From positions 36,677,593 to 36,741,592 of the forward strand of contig OX637392.1 of assembly GCA_951799425.1 (NCBI GenBank): a DNA stretch of 64,000 nucleotides, given 5' to 3'. Shown one piece after another: positions 11,339 through 24,416 of this stretch. How positions within the stretch are numbered: position 1 is the stretch's first letter; every line of letters begins with the position of its first letter. The notes under the pieces were generated by a model. The model worked only from the letters and a program-made list of their open reading frames with translations, was not told the origin of the DNA and searched no databases. Both the position numbers and the translations under genes were made by a program. Origin of the DNA: Ilex aquifolium. Taxonomy: Eukaryota; Streptophyta; Magnoliopsida; Aquifoliales; Aquifoliaceae.

Positions 11339-14300
11339 TCAAGTAGCGAACAAGTATGGGTATTTCTCTCGCATCTCCCACTCCGGTTCCCAAGTTGCTT
11401 CTTCCACGCCATGGTGTTGCCACAAGACTTTCACCAGCTGGATTACCTTGTTGCGAAGCACTTTCTCCTTGATATCAAGAAGCTTCACCGGCTGCTCTTC
11501 ATAGGTGACTCCATCTTGCACTTCAATATCCTCCAAATCCACGACATGTGACGTATCTGGTTGACACTTCCTCAACATCGAAACGTGGAACACGTCATGA
11601 ACTCCTGACAACGGTGCTGGTAGCCGAAGTTGGTATGCTACTTTGCCCACTGTCTTGATCCCTTCAAATGGACCGATGTACCTTCGAGCGAGTTTTCCTT
11701 TCTTGCCGAATCTAAGTACGCCTTTCTTGGGTGACACTTTGAGAAATACAAAATCTCCCTCCTTGAATTCCAAAGGCCTTCTTCTCCTATCCGCATAGCT
11801 CTTTTGTCGACTCTGTGCTGTGCGTAATCTCTCCCGAATGAGCTGAATCTTCTCCGTTGTCTCCCGCACAATTTCGGGCCCAAACATACTACTCTCTCCG
11901 GCTTCCAACCAACATGTCGGGGATCTACATGGTCTTCCATACAAAGCTTCATACGGTGCCATCCCGATACTCGCTTGGTAGCTGTTGTTGTACGCAAATT
12001 CCACCAACGGTAAGTGATCGCTCCAACTCCCTTTGAAGTCCAACGCGCAAGCCCGTAACATGTCTTCCAAAATCTGTATCACTCTCTCAGATTGGCCATC
12101 TGTTTGAGGGTGAAAGGTTGTGCTGAAATGTAACTCTGTCCCCATAGCTTGTTGTAGACTTTGCCAAAAACGAGCCACAAAACGAGAATCGCGATCCGAC
12201 ACGATAGAAAGTGGAACTCCATGCAATCAAACAATCTCTCGAATGTACAGTCTGCTCAAGGTCTCTAACAAGTCTGTGGTCTTCATCCCCAAAAAGTGAG
12301 CTGACTTGATGAGTCGATCTACGATAACCCATACGGCGTTATGCCCTCTTGAAGTCCGTGGAAAACCCGACACGAAGTCCATGGTGATATGATCCCACTT
12401 CCACTCCGGGATAGGCAGAGACTGTAATAACCCTCCGGGTCGTTGGTGCTCAATCTTCACTTGCTGGCATACCGTACACCTTGAAATGAACTTTGCTACA
12501 TCCTTCTTCATTCCGCTCCACCAATATTGCCGTTTCATGTCTCTATACATTTTTGTACTCCCTGGATGTATGGAGAACTTGGATCGGTGACACTCACCCA
12601 ACACTTCTTCTCTCACTTGGTCATCATTTGGCACGCATAGTCTTCCCCGAAACTGTAACTCATCACCATGAATCGACCAACCCTCAACAACTTCATTCCC
12701 CTCCAATTTCTCCCGAATAGTTTTCAACTCGGGATCTAACTGTTGCAACTCCCCAATCCTTTGTCGAAGAATTGGTTGAGCTACAAGATTAAACAAGCAT
12801 GGTCGATCATCTTGTCTATCGACCCACAAATCAAACTCCTCCAATGCCTCAATCATCTTCCACCGATGAGCCGTAAGAACATTGATTTCACCCCGAGACT
12901 TCCTACTCAGTGCATCCACTACCACATTAGCCTTCCCTGGATGATAGTTGAGTGTGAAATCATAATCTTCTAAGTACTCAATCCACCTCCTTTGCCGAAG
13001 ATTCAAGTCTTTCTGGGTGAATATGTATTTGAGGCTCTTATGATCCGAATACACTTGGAACTTCTCTCCATACAAGTAACACATCCACAACTTAAGAGCA
13101 AAGACCACAGCTGCCAGCTCCAAGTCGTGAGTGGGATAATTATGCTCATGAGTCTTGAGTTGCCTCGAGCCATAAGCAACTACCTTACCCCCTTGCATTA
13201 GAACACATCCCAGGCCTCGTAGCGAAGCATCGGTGTAGACGCCGTATCCTTCCCCACTACTCGGTATAATAAGGATAGGCGTCGTTGTCAATTTCTCCTT
13301 CAAGGTGCGAAAGACTAGCTCACACGCTTGAGTCCACACAAATTTTTCTCCCTTTCTTGTGAGGCGAGTCATCGGCAGCGCAAGCTTTGAAAACCCCTCC
13401 ACAAACCTACGATAATAGCCGGCTAACCCCAAGAAACTACGTATCTCGATCACATTCTTCGGTGGTTCCCATTTCATCACGGCCTCAATCTTTGCGGGAT
13501 CCACAGTTACCCCTTGCTCGGACACAACATGACCAAGAAATTTTACTTCCTTCATCCAAAACTCGCATTTACTCATCTTCGCATCCAGCTTATGCTCCCT
13601 CAACGTCTGGAGTACAACTGAGAGATGATGTGCATGTTCCTCTTGTGTCCGGGAATAAATCAATATGTCATCAATAAACACAATGACAAATTGATCTAGA
13701 TATGGCCGGAATACCCTGTGCATCAAATCCATGAAGGCTGCTGGAGCATTAGTCAATCCGAACGGCATTACCGTATACTAGAAGTGACCATACCGGGTAC
13801 GAAAAGCAGTCTTAGGAATATCCTCCTCTTTGATACGCAGTTGATGGTACCCTGTGCGAAGATCAATCTTGGAGTAAAACTTAGAACCCCTCAACTGATC
13901 AAATAAATCATCAATGCGCGGCAAGGGATACTTGTTCTTCACCGTCACACGATTCAACCGTCGGTAATCCGTGCATAACCGAAGTGTTTCATCCGTCTTC
14001 TTCACAAAGAGGACCGGGGCTCCCCAAGGTGAAGTGCTCAGACGAACGAAGCCAATTACCAACAAGTGGTCCAATTGTTTCCTTAGCTCCTTCAGCTCTA
14101 AAGGCGCCATCCGATAAGGAGCAATAGAAATAGGTTCGGTTCCCGGATAGAGATCAATGGCAAACTCAATCTCTCTCTGTGGCGGTAACCCGGGTAATTC
14201 ATCTGGGAAGACATCCGGAAAATCCGATACTATCAACAAAATACTCGACTGAGATCTATCCCGATCATCTCCCATCAAGCTAGCCAAGAAACTCAAGTGG

Positions 14301-14812
14301 CTCCCAACCTTAGCTTTTAAGAATTTACTTCCCGTAGTAGGGAATGGATGGGAAGAGTTTCGGTCATTCACAAAATGGAAATTCACTCCGCCCGGTAATT
14401 GGAATGTGATTCTCTTGCGAAAGCAATCCATTACTGCCCGGAATGTGGACAACAAGTCCATCCCAAAGATTACATCGTACCCTTTCATAGCCAATGCAAT
14501 CAAGTCTACCACCAACTCGTGTTCCCCTATTCTAAGCACACAACTTCGACACACCCGTTGAGTATCCAATCGTTCCCCCGTTGGTAGGTCAACCTTCAGA
14601 GCATGTTCGAGTTTCCCGAACTCTAACCCCAACTCGAAAGCATATAATGTACGTATGAAAGAATGGGTAGCACCTGGATCAAACAAAATTCTGGCCCAAG
14701 AATTGTAGAGGAGAACAATACCTTCTACCACGGCATTAGAGGCATCCTCCTCTGGTTGTGTTAAGGCAAATACCCTTCCCGGATTGGCAGCAACGGGGGC
14801 TTGAGCCCTCAA
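11339..14812 (-). pseudogene. Chromovirus pol: protease, RT, RNase H, integrase, chromodomain
   Basis: Minus-strand polyprotein region. In order: aspartic protease ([11 protein letters not shown], near 14670), RT ([28 protein letters not shown] with the catalytic YxDD-type box as IDDI near 13660), RNase H ([16 protein letters not shown], near 13230; [13 protein letters not shown]), integrase zinc-binding HHCC ([26 protein letters not shown]) and core ([28 protein letters not shown]). The C-terminal chromodomain (about 11345-11460) shows VLWQHHGVEEATWEPEWEM, the mark of chromoviruses and typical of Tekay/Del. In this group the chromodomain is thought to guide integration to certain chromatin. 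Nearly open, but with a few breaks. Confidence 0.92.
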
Positions 14813-14992
14813 TGGTCTCGGTGGTGGAGGTGGCTTATTGGCATTTGATAGCCCGGCTGATGGATTGGCCTTGGGTGGAAGTGATAGGCAGTTGCTTCTG
14901 AAGTGCCCCGTTCCCCCACATCCAAAGCATTGACGAGGATCAGTGCTGGGTCTAGCTGGGGCTTGCCCCTCTCCTCGTAGTGCAGGAGGTCT

Positions 14993-15859
14993 CTAGCCTA
15001 TCGCCTGATCGGGGCGACGGTATGGCAATGCCCTCTGTGCCCCACTGCTACTAGCACCTGAACGAATCGGTCCCCCTCTAGCATAACTCTGCCTCCTCTG
15101 AGAGTCATCAAGGTCCCTCTCCACCAATGCTGCTCTATCAACCAAATCCCTGTACTCCCGGATTCTAAGTGCCACAAGTTTCTCTCTGATAGTTGGTCTC
15201 AAACCCTGCTCGAAGCGCTTGGCCCTCCTCTCCTCGGTAGATATGAACTCTGAAGCATAACGGGACAGCTCATCGAACTTCCTCTCATACTCCGCAACGG
15301 TCGTACTGCCCTGTCGTAAAGCTAGAAAGTCTGCATGCATTTTATCTCTGACCGACTCGGGGAAATACTTGTTGTTGAAGTTTTGCTCAAATTCCTCCCA
15401 AGTGAGTGTATCGGTGTCCCTCCTCTTCTTCACAGACTCCCACCAGTAATCGGCCTCCCCTTCCAACAAATAGGTAGCCAAGCCAACCCGAAGGTCCTCG
15501 GCGATCCCCATACCATCACAGATTTTCTTCACTCGGCGGACCCATCGATCCGCATCTAAGGGATTTGAGCTCCCTTGGAAAGTGGGTGGATGTTGTCGTA
15601 GAAATTCCCGAAAGGCCACCATCTTCCGGTTCTCGTCCCCATTTCCCGGCACTTGTACTAAAGGACGAACCCCACCGTTGTGGTGGTTGTTCCCACCTTG
15701 TTGTTGCACTAAGGTGGTGAGTTCCCTTAGACATTGGTAAATCCCCTGCATGGCATTGGGAGGTGGTGGTGGTGGATTTGCTTGGCCATCATTGCCCCTC
15801 CCACGACCACGTCCACGTCCACGTCCACGTCCTCTTCCTCCTTCCATCCTGCACATCAA
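14993..15859 (-). pseudogene. Chromovirus gag
   Basis: Minus-strand gag region starting MMCRMEGG followed by a run of Arg-Gly repeats. The capsid-like retrotransposon gag domain follows (HPPTFQGSSNPLDADRWV; YLLEGEADYWWESV; WEEFEQNFNNKYFP; RQGSTTVAEYERKFDEL). A CCHC zinc knuckle ([14 protein letters not shown], about 14890-14935) follows towards pol. The length of about 290 residues before the knuckle fits Tekay gag. Confidence 0.9.
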
Positions 15860-16018
15860 TTCACAATTTAGTTTAATTGATGTACAAGAGAACCTAACTA
15901 TAGCTTTAGATTAAGGCATAAGACTAGTGAAAAATTAACTAATAAGTATTTTCACCCTAGTCCTAACTCCCTAGTGGAAATCCATACCTACAGCTCCCAT
16001 GTAAGACCTAAAGCCTAG

Positions 16019-16030
16019 GCTCTGATACCA
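16019..16030 (-). other. Primer-binding site, initiator Met tRNA type
   Basis: On the minus strand TGGTATCAGAGC follows the 5' LTR after a four-base gap. This is the usual plant primer-binding site complementary to the 3' end of the initiator methionine tRNA. Confidence 0.9.
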
Positions 16031-16034
16031 TTTC

Positions 16035-18296
16035 TGTAATGCCCCAAATACCACCCTGGACGGCATTACATTCAATAACCATTCATATCATGAGAGCAAC
16101 TAATAAATCCATAAATAACCGGAGGTCCTTAATTTAACAAAATTCGGGAAGAGTCTCCTTTGTTCGGGGAGCTCTACCCAAAACACAACCTGTGCAATTC
16201 TACTGTAATGACCACACCGGGTCCATTTAACTACCATAAAATCAATACATCAAATTTACATGTTATCCCAAAAGAATAGGCCAAGCTAGGGCCTTTACAT
16301 CCCCACAAAAGTACTATACTACACAGCGTAATTTACAAAATAAAACTAGGCTATACAATTCTCCCAAAAGATTATCCAAGTCTATAACAAAAGAAAGGGG
16401 GGGAGGGGGGTCGCTCTACGCGTCCACCTCGGGATCCACGCTCTCTTCTGTCGGAGTCTCCCAATGTGTCGGCCCCTCGACTCCCAGCTCCTCGTCAAAG
16501 GCAAAATCTGAAAGGTGGGGAAGTAAGGGGGGGTGAGCACAAGGCTCTGTAGGAGGATCCTTCCAAACCCATTCAAGGTTTGAAATCAAGTAAAACAGGT
16601 AGGTCACATTTCGCACATACATATAAATAAATTTCTAAAATAAAATAAGGACATTTTAAAGGAGATCTCAAGTTTGTACAATAATAAGGAATTGAAAGAG
16701 AATAAAACCACGTTTAATTGACAAACAATTTTCAACATAATCCACTCCACCATACACCATTTTCACAAGTTATCGCGGCACCCCATACTACCCGAAACTC
16801 TTGGAGAAATAATATTTGGTACAATGAACAATAATTTCTATTTGGTACCACTCAAGTAGGTTGTCGTTTCTTATGAATCTACACGACGATTCTACCTCGT
16901 TCACCCATTTCCACTAACAATCACAGACCAATTTAGGAAGGGCGTGTACCGTCTCATACGGCATTGACGAGATCCTCCCAAGGTGTCTAGTATACTAACC
17001 CTTTTCCCCAGTATCCGTGAACAATAGTGGTCACTGTCACCATAATGATCCACTACGAGCATTAGGCAACCATCTCACCCCCCCCATTGGGATAAACTAA
17101 CCTCTAACGCTCTACGGCAGTTTTCGAAGGTAATCCAAATCCCTCACAACACCATACACAAGAGTGACATACCAACAATATACTCAACTTCATATACAAG
17201 CAAATTCCATGATTTTCCCCAATTTTCACAAGCAAGATACATAATAGAACAATTTAAGAAAACATACCCATTTCGCAAATCATGTTACAAGAGACAAGTT
17301 TAAAGGAAATAAGCATGAGATCATCAATACAATCATTTTACTACCCAACATAAAGTTCTAGAATTTTCGAAATCAAAATGATGTGAAGATATAGAGAAAA
17401 ATCCATATTTCCCCAAAAAACTAGAGTTTGATGGATTTTCAACCATCATTTTGTTCAAATCATGTGAATGTTTGTAAACATACCAAGGAACAAGGAACCC
17501 ATAACAAATACATACTATTAAGAGCCAAATTCTACATGTATAATAACCCTAACATCAATGGACAAGAATGGAAGAAAACCCTACCTCAATGTTCTTGAAA
17601 ACCTAGGTTTAGTGTGAAGAAGATGAAGATTTGATCTTCTTTGAAGTATAGATCTCCTCTTGATCTTGTGTTTTATCCTTCTCTCTTCCTCTATAATCTT
17701 TCCTAGGGTTAAGAGGGGTGAAATTAATGCTAAGGGGGCGACATTAGGTGTTTATAGGGCAAGAAAATGGAGCAAAACCCGACATTTTCTGTTCAGAAAA
17801 AAATCGGGCGTACTGGTACTGTTGAAAGATTTTTTGTGCAACTTCCAGGGTAGTTTTGACCCATTTAGAGGTCGAATTGGAAAATTTTCATGAGGTACAC
17901 TTTTGTAGCCCTAGATGTCTACTATCGACTGTAAACATTTTAAATTAATTGGACATAAGGATAAAAAGTTATGGCCAAAATACTAAGCAGTGTCCAAAAT
18001 TCTAAATTCCCAAATTTTCTCTAAAATGTGTTTTAACTCCAAAATACTTCCTAACTTCTAATACACCTCATATTACCTCTCCCAAGGTTTTTCGACCTTC
18101 CGGACTCAATGGACACCTTATTTTGACCTAAAAATATTTAGAGACTTATCTAATAACCCTTCTCAAGTTTAAATGTCTTCCTAGTATTTATTCTTACGGT
18201 TCCAATATACATGATTTATTCTTACGTCATTACATATATAATACTCACTAAACAAATACATTCGTATATGTTAATACAAACATGTGGGGGTTTACA
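16035..18296 (-). repeat. 5' LTR of the chromovirus
   Basis: Uninterrupted 2262-bp LTR, starting TGTAATGCCCC on the plus strand and ending GGGTTTACA at 18296, next to the CCAAT duplication at 18297-18301. It serves as the reference showing that 7430-9287 is an insertion in the other LTR. It includes a GTACTGGTAC word at about 17809-17818 and a TATA-like stretch near 17750 on the minus strand. Confidence 0.93.
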
Positions 18297-18301
18297 CCAA
18301 T

Positions 18302-20548
18302 ACTCATGGGAAGGGGTCCAAGTATGTCCAAACCCCATTGCTGGAAGGGTCAAGGGCTTACTACTGAAGTCAGGAGCTCTGGAGGACAATGGGAGATGTT
18401 GGCGTGCACCTGGCAGACGTTACACTTTTTAACCAGATCAGTGGCGTCCCTTAGCATAGTGGGCCAGTAGTACCCCTGTCTTAAGGCTTTTCCTGCCAGA
18501 GCCTAAGCTCCGATATGGTTACCACAGAATCCCTTATGGATTTATCTAAGTATATAGTTAGCGTCCTCGTCCCCCACACACTTAAGAAGAGGTGCCATAA
18601 AACCTCGCTAATACAAGTCCCCCTTCAAGATAGAGAACCTGGCCGCCCTTGCTCTCAATTTCGCGGCCAAGTTTCCGTTTTGAAGATATTCTTTGATGGG
18701 GTTCATCCAACTTGGTGGGGCCAGGACTGGGAGCACTTCTTCTTCCTTGATGCTTACCGATGGCTCTGTTAAGTGTTCCACTGGTATCAACTTTTCTAGA
18801 TTTTCCTGCGAGGCTGTTGCAAGCTTTGCCAAAGTGTCTGCTCGTGAATTCTCAGTTCTGGGGACATGTCTGATTTTAACTTGCACAAATTTTTTAATCA
18901 AGTTCTGCACTTTTCTAAGGTAAAGGATCATTTTTTCTCCCTTGGCCTCATAAGACTCCTCTATCTGCTTTACCACTAGCTGAGAGTCACTGCAAATCTT
19001 GAGCTACTCTGCCTCCATCGAGTGAGCAAGATTGAGTTCAGCGATCACTGCTTCATACTCTGCTTCATTGTTTGAAGCTCTAAATCCAAATCTAAGGGCA
19101 TATTCAACATCTATCCCATCTGGCGAGGTTAGAATTAAGTCAGCACTGCTTCCTTGAGCGTTGGCGGCTCCATCTATTGAGAGCTTCCAAGTGGGGAGGT
19201 CAAGTACCGATTGTGTTGCCTCCATAGGCGCTTCTGTTGTGAATTATGAGATGAAATCTGCTAGAATCTGCCCTTTGATTGCTACTCTCGGTTTGTACTT
19301 GATGTCAAACTCGCTGAGCTCTATTGCCCATTTAACCGATCTCCCAGAAGACTCTGGTTTATGCAATACTTGTTTCATTGGCTGATCCGTTGGGACCTCA
19401 ATAGTATGGGCCTGGAAGTATGGTCTAAGTCTCCTAGCAGCTATGACCAATGTCAGGACAAGCTTCTCCATCTTTGGATATCTTTCCTCTGCCCCCCCCC
19501 TCAGAGCTCTACTACAGTAATATACTGGTTGCTGAGCTCTGTCCCGCTTCCTTACCAGCGCTGCACTGGTCCAGAAGTCCGAGACAACAAGATAAAGGGT
19601 GAGCACCTCTCTTTCTAAGGGGCTTACCAGAATTAGGGGTGAACTTAGATAACTTTTGAGGGCCTCGAATGCTTCTTTACATTGGGTGTCCCATTAGAAT
19701 GCCTTCTTTAAGGTCTGGAAGAAAGGCTGGCACTTATCGCTTGATCTGGATACAAAGCGACTTAGGGCTGCAACTCTCCCTGTAAGACGCTGGACTTCTC
19801 GGGTATTGGAAGGTGGCTGCATGTCCATTATTGCTTTGACTTTTTCCGGGTTGGCCTCAATCCCTCTGCTGTTAACTATGAAGCCCAAGAATTTTCCCGC
19901 GGAGACTCCAAATGCACACTTGGCGGGGTTGAGCTTCATCTGGTACTCCTTAAGGACTTGGAAACACACTGCTAGATGTCCAATATGGAGCTCAGCCTTC
20001 AATGACTTCACTAGCATGTCATCGATATAGAACTTCATGGATGTTCCAATTTGCCTCTGAAACATTCGGTTCACCAAGCGCTGGTAAGTGGCTCCGGCAT
20101 TCTTCAACCCAAAATACATGACCTGGTAGCAATACGTCCCCTGCTCAGTCACAAAGGAGGTCTTCTCTTGGTCATTAGGGTCCATCTAGATCTGATTGTA
20201 CCCGGAGAAAACGTCCATGAAGCTGAGTAGCTCCTGTCCAGCGGTGGCATCCACGATCAGATCAATTCGAGGTAAAGGGAAACTATCTTTGGGGCAGGCT
20301 CGATTGAGGTCGGTAAAATTGATGCAGAGTCGCCACTTGCCATTGGTCTTCCTAACCAGGACCACGTTTGCCAGCCAGGTAAGGTAGTCTACTTCCCTGA
20401 TGGCTTTGGCACGAAGAAGTTTGCTGACCTCCTCGTTGATGGCCTTTTGGCACTCTGAAGCGAAACTTCTTCGTTTCTGCTTAAAGGGATTACAGGCAGG
20501 GTTCACACTGAGCTTGTGTGTGATGACTGAGGGGTCGATGCCCTTCAT
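18302..20548 (-). pseudogene. Tat pol: RT, RNase H and first part of integrase
   Basis: Minus-strand Tat polyprotein. RT: GKWRLCINFTDLNRACPKDSF (near 20310) and KFYIDDMLVKSLKAE (near 20010). RT/RNase H connection: PVYYCSRALRGGAEERYPKMEK (near 19500). Second RNase H of the kind characteristic of Tat: FGFRASNNEAEYEAVIAEL (near 19060), and VPRTENSRADTLAKLA (near 18830). Integrase zinc-binding sequence follows towards 18302, where the chromovirus interrupts the core. The two-RNase-H pattern supports Tat. Several breaks. Confidence 0.85.
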
Positions 20549-20560
20549 GTCTTCTTGCTT

Positions 20561-22897
20561 CTAGGCAAACACTTCCACATTTCTTTTCAGGAACTGGATG
20601 AGGAGGTCTTTAATTTCTCTGCTTAGCTTGGACCCCACGTAAACAAGGTGTTCTGGTTCCTCGTCAAGCTGAACAGGCTCTAGCTCCTCCGATGGCATTG
20701 GCTTGGTGTTTAGCTCGTCCCTCATGTCGAGCTCATCTAACTGGATATTCTCAACTTCCTTCTTTTTCACAGATGCCATGATGTAGCACTCTCGCGCTAA
20801 ACATTGGTCTCCTCGGACCACTCTGATTCCATTCTCTGTAGGAAACTTCATAACGAGGTGGTAAGCAGAAGGAATGGCCCTCACTGCGTTAAGGGAATGT
20901 CTTTCAAGCAAGACATTGTACGTTGAAGGTGCATCCACTACTTGAAATCTCACAGTGGTGGTGACCTGGCAGGGAGGTTCTCCTAGGGTGAGCACGAGCT
21001 GGATGGATCCAAGGGGCAGCACTCTTTCTCCCGAGATTCCTAGTAAATGAGCACTTACTAGCTCGAGTTTGTCTCTACCTATCTCCATTTTGTCAAACGC
21101 AAATGCAAAAATGATGTCTGTAGAGATCCCATTGTCAATCAGAACTTTATGGACAGTTATGTTGGCAATGACAGCTCTTACTACCAAGGGGTCATCGTGT
21201 GGATGCTGGCATCCTTCCAAGTCTGCATCTGAAAAGGTGATAGTTGTGTTCAGTCGTGGCAACTTGGACACAGTATGCATTTCCAATGCCTTGTCAATTC
21301 TGATTCGGCGCAAATGAGCCTTCCTAGCTGAGTTGGACTCTCCACCTCCTGCAAACCCTCTAGATATCACCCTAGTCTTTCCTAAAGGATGTTGATGTTG
21401 TGCGGGGCCTTGCTGCTGAGGCGCTGGAGGTGGCGGAGCTCTGTTTTGTTTCTCAAGGGCAACAAAACGACGCAGCTGCCCTCGTTGAATCAAGAACTCA
21501 ATCTCCTTCTTCAGTTGTATGCAATCATCGGTGTGGTGACCATGGTCTCTGTGGTATTCACAGTACTTTGTGGGATCTCTCTTTGCTGGATCTGCCTTCA
21601 TATGAGGTGGCCATCTGAGGAACTTCTCATTTTGGACTTTATATAGGACTTGGGACACTGTAGTCGTAAACGGTGTGAACTGCCGAGGTGCATACCTCGG
21701 TTGTAATTCTGGTTGTGGAGGACCCAGGCGATCTCTGACATTGCCCCTTCTTTTGGAGGAACGATCTCTGTCTCTTCTTGGGGACCTGTCTCGTTCTCTA
21801 TCTTTCCTGGGACTTCGATCCCTCTTCTTCTCTTCCTTCCCTTTTTCCTTCTGCGAGGATGAGCTCCCTACCTTGGAGAGGAGAGCTTCATCGCCGTTTA
21901 TGTACTTCTCTGCCTTAGCCAGCACCTCAGCCATGCTTATATGAGGATTCTTCGATATGGAGAACATCAAGTCATTTGACTGCACTCCTAGGCCAGCTAT
22001 GAAAGCGGTAATAGCGAACTTCTCATCTGGGACATCTACCTTCAGAGACTCCGAGTTGAACCTCTGGACATAAGACCGCAGTTTCTCGTAGGGTCCCTGT
22101 TTCACGTTTAACAGGTGATAGCTCGGCTTTCTGTAGGTCCGAGCCCCTATAAAATGGGACACAAAAGAAATAGAGAGCTCATTAAAGGAGGAGATCGAGG
22201 CCGGGGGAAGCCTATTAAACCATGTTAAGGCTGACCCCTTCAGAGTAATGCCGAAAGCGCGACAACGCACTGGATCCTGATATATGTGCAACTCCATCTG
22301 ATTTTTATAAGTATTGAGGTGGTCCATGGGATCTTTTGTCCCATCAAAAGCTTCTACCTGTGGCATCCTGAATTTCGGTGGGAGGGGGGAATGCAGCACT
22401 CCAGGAGTGAATAGGGACTCAATTTGCTGCACCAAGGCATCCATGGTTACAGGAGTTTTACCTCTTACGGCCTCCTTCATGTGACTGAGCTCCTGCTGGA
22501 TATCTCTAAAGCATTGCTCCCAGTATTGGTCTTTCTGTTCCTGCTGGATAGGGCAAAAGTTATCCTTCTCATTCTCATTGTTTTGACTTTGCACTTCTTC
22601 GTTGTCGCCATTCCTAGGAAGTGGATGGGGAGCCTGTCCCATCGTCTGGCCGTTCTCGCCCCCTTCATTAACTTCCCTAAGGGGGTCGAGGTGTTGATGC
22701 TCCCTTGGTGGGGGACCTCCATGGATCGGTCGTGTCTGTTGAGGACCTTGCAAAAGTTTCAAGAGCTCTTTGTTTTGCTGAAGAAGACACTGGTTGACTA
22801 GGCGGAGGGCTTCCAACTCATTGTTCGTAGGGCGGTTCACCGCATGAGGGCTATCCCCAGCGGTGGGCACGATGAACATTTTCTTGTTGTCTTCCAC
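20561..22897 (-). pseudogene. Tat gag and protease
   Basis: Long minus-strand region starting MEDNKKMFIVPTAGD. Residues about 150-330 form the gag domain (FDGTKDPMDHLNTYKNQMEL; LKGSALTWFNRLP; VKQGPYEKLRSYVQRFN). An Arg/Asp/Ser-rich basic stretch follows, then CEYHRDHGHHTDDC, the zinc-like motif seen in Tat gag. The last third is the aspartic protease region (TITFSDADLEGCQHPHDDPLVV through PSTYNVLLERHSLN). At about 778 residues it is the longest open region in the window. Confidence 0.87.
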
Positions 22898-23013
22898 TCA
22901 TGGACTCTTGCTGATTCTGCGTCCGTGGAGGATTCGTTTGATCTCTGCTCATGTTACATGTTGAGACAATCAATTACTGAAAGATCAGCGTATTTGTAAC
23001 AGGAACAATCGTT

Positions 23014-23031
23014 CCCATAGACGGCGCCAAA
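23014..23031 (-). other. Primer-binding site of the Tat element
   Basis: On the minus strand TTGGCGCCGTCTATGGGA directly follows the 5' LTR. TTGGCGCCGT is the common primer-binding start of plant Tat and Athila elements. Confidence 0.8.
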
Positions 23032-23032
23032 C

Positions 23033-23619
23033 TGATGGTGTAAATTATGCAGCTGAGCAGTTTGAGGGAATCAAAGTGGTGGTGTTGGGATTGGTTATGA
23101 ATCTCGTGGTCAGAGAATTCTTAATTTAGGGAATTAAGAGAGTTGTTGCAGGGCCTGACACAAGAGAAGTATAGTAGTTCACCGAGCTTGGGAGCTTGGC
23201 TAGTCCACTTTCTGAATGGAGTCTCTTCCTCCGGTAGTCTATATTCTTGGTGATTATTGTTTACAGAGAACTTTTGTTACAGCTAGGGTCGCGCCCCTAA
23301 TGGAGGCGTTGTACAGTATTTATAGTCTAACCCCTAATTTGAAGGGATCTGCAACGAGATCTTTGCCCTTCATACGCTGGACTTCCCTTGATTTTGGGAG
23401 AGGATCTCGGTTGGTTGAGAGTTTTATGCCTTGGTTATAGCCTTCTGTTGCTTTGAGGATATCTTCTATTATCCAGCTGTCTCCTTCGTACTTTCCCTAT
23501 CGCTTCATCTGATGGGGACTCGAAGTCTGGCTCGCTGAGCTCTGGATCGATCTGTCCTCCCTGTCTGACCTTATTTTCCGAGCTCTTACTTATTTAAAAA
23601 TTCACCCCAGGCACTATCA
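23033..23619 (-). repeat. 5' LTR of the Tat element
   Basis: On the plus strand it runs from TGATGGTGTAAATTATGC (23033) to CCCCAGGCACTATCA (23619), 587 bp with TG...CA ends. On the element strand it begins TGATAGTGCCTGGGG, a start seen in other plant Tat LTRs. The partner LTR is not in the window, so age cannot be estimated. Confidence 0.8.
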
Positions 23620-24416
23620 ACTTAAAAGAGCATGTGGATAGACTTTTGACCAATTAAGACTTTTTTTGTTCTAAATTACTGGTGATGAATTATAAATATC
23701 TAACACGTGTCATCTTTTAAATAGTACTTAACCAGTTGTGTTACAAAACTTTTTGTACATCAATATAATACTTAAATCTGGGGAACAATTTTATTTATTT
23801 GTCATGTAATCAAGGCAATATATCATAGGCCTAAACATGCCAAGTCGAATTTAGACTCTCTTTTTTTAAAATTGATAGCGATGGATTTCAAATTTTGACC
23901 CTTCTCATTAAGATGCTATAGCAGTACTTAATCAACTATACTACAACTGCGTCAAAGTCCATAAGCCAATTTTTTTTTTATCAAGACATAAGCCAATTGA
24001 CACTCATAATATATGCATGAAATAAAAAAGGAAAACGGGAGGCCGATACACATAAACATAATTATTTGGCTAAAAGTCCAACGCGAAAAATATTTTGTGG
24101 AAAAATCTAGGTAGTATGAAAAATGTCAATTTTATCCTTTTCCTCACATTAGTGGATGAAGAACTTGTATTAGGAAACCGGTGGAAACAATAACTCAAGT
24201 CTCCAAAAAAAATGAACGAAGCTTCCACGATTGAAGCGAAGGATCTAAAATTTGAAACAAGATCTCTACAAATTTTATTTACCCACAAATTGAGAAATTC
24301 AATCATAGGATCGAAATAAATGAATTTAAGGAAATCACACTAATCCGGGACGAAAATTTTAGGGTATGCTCTGCATCAACTGTCATTATGTCCGTCTGAC
24401 AGCGTCAACAAACGAC
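23620..24416. other. AT-rich intergenic DNA
   Basis: Flank to the right of the Tat 5' LTR. No gene, RNA gene or clear repeat was recognised. Short poly-T runs occur near 23860 and 23970. Confidence 0.4.

Larger units (their letters stand above)
7174..18296 (-). mobile_element. Tekay-type chromovirus (Ty3/gypsy), young, nested in the Tat integrase
   Basis: Complete LTR-to-LTR element read on the minus strand: 5' LTR 16035-18296, primer-binding site 16019-16030, gag, protease, RT, RNase H, integrase with a C-terminal chromodomain, polypurine tract, 3' LTR 7174-11297. Both LTRs run TGTAA...TTTACA (element strand TGTAAA...TTACA). The 5-bp duplication CCAAT lies at 7169-7173 and 18297-18301. Counted by eye, the LTRs differ at roughly 35-40 of about 2260 positions. 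At an assumed 1.3e-8 changes per site per year this suggests an age near 0.6-0.7 million years. Coding parts are nearly open, with about three or four breaks. Confidence 0.93.
951..23619 (-). mobile_element. Tat-lineage Ty3/gypsy retroelement, old, split by a nested element
   Basis: This is a fossil LTR retroelement read on the minus strand. Parts in element order are: 5' LTR (23033-23619), primer-binding site, gag and protease (22897-20561), reverse transcriptase, RNase H and start of integrase (20548-18302), rest of integrase (7173-6433), a palindromic repeat block, then two antisense extra genes (5999-4922 and 4091-1301). The gag and pol protein style (for example HRDHGHHTDDC in gag and FYIDDMLVKS in RT) is typical of the plant Tat group, which is known to carry extra ORFs, some antisense. 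The interval 7174-18296 belongs to a younger insertion. The 3' LTR is not in the window. The copy is broken, with at least half a dozen interruptions besides the insertion. Confidence 0.85.
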
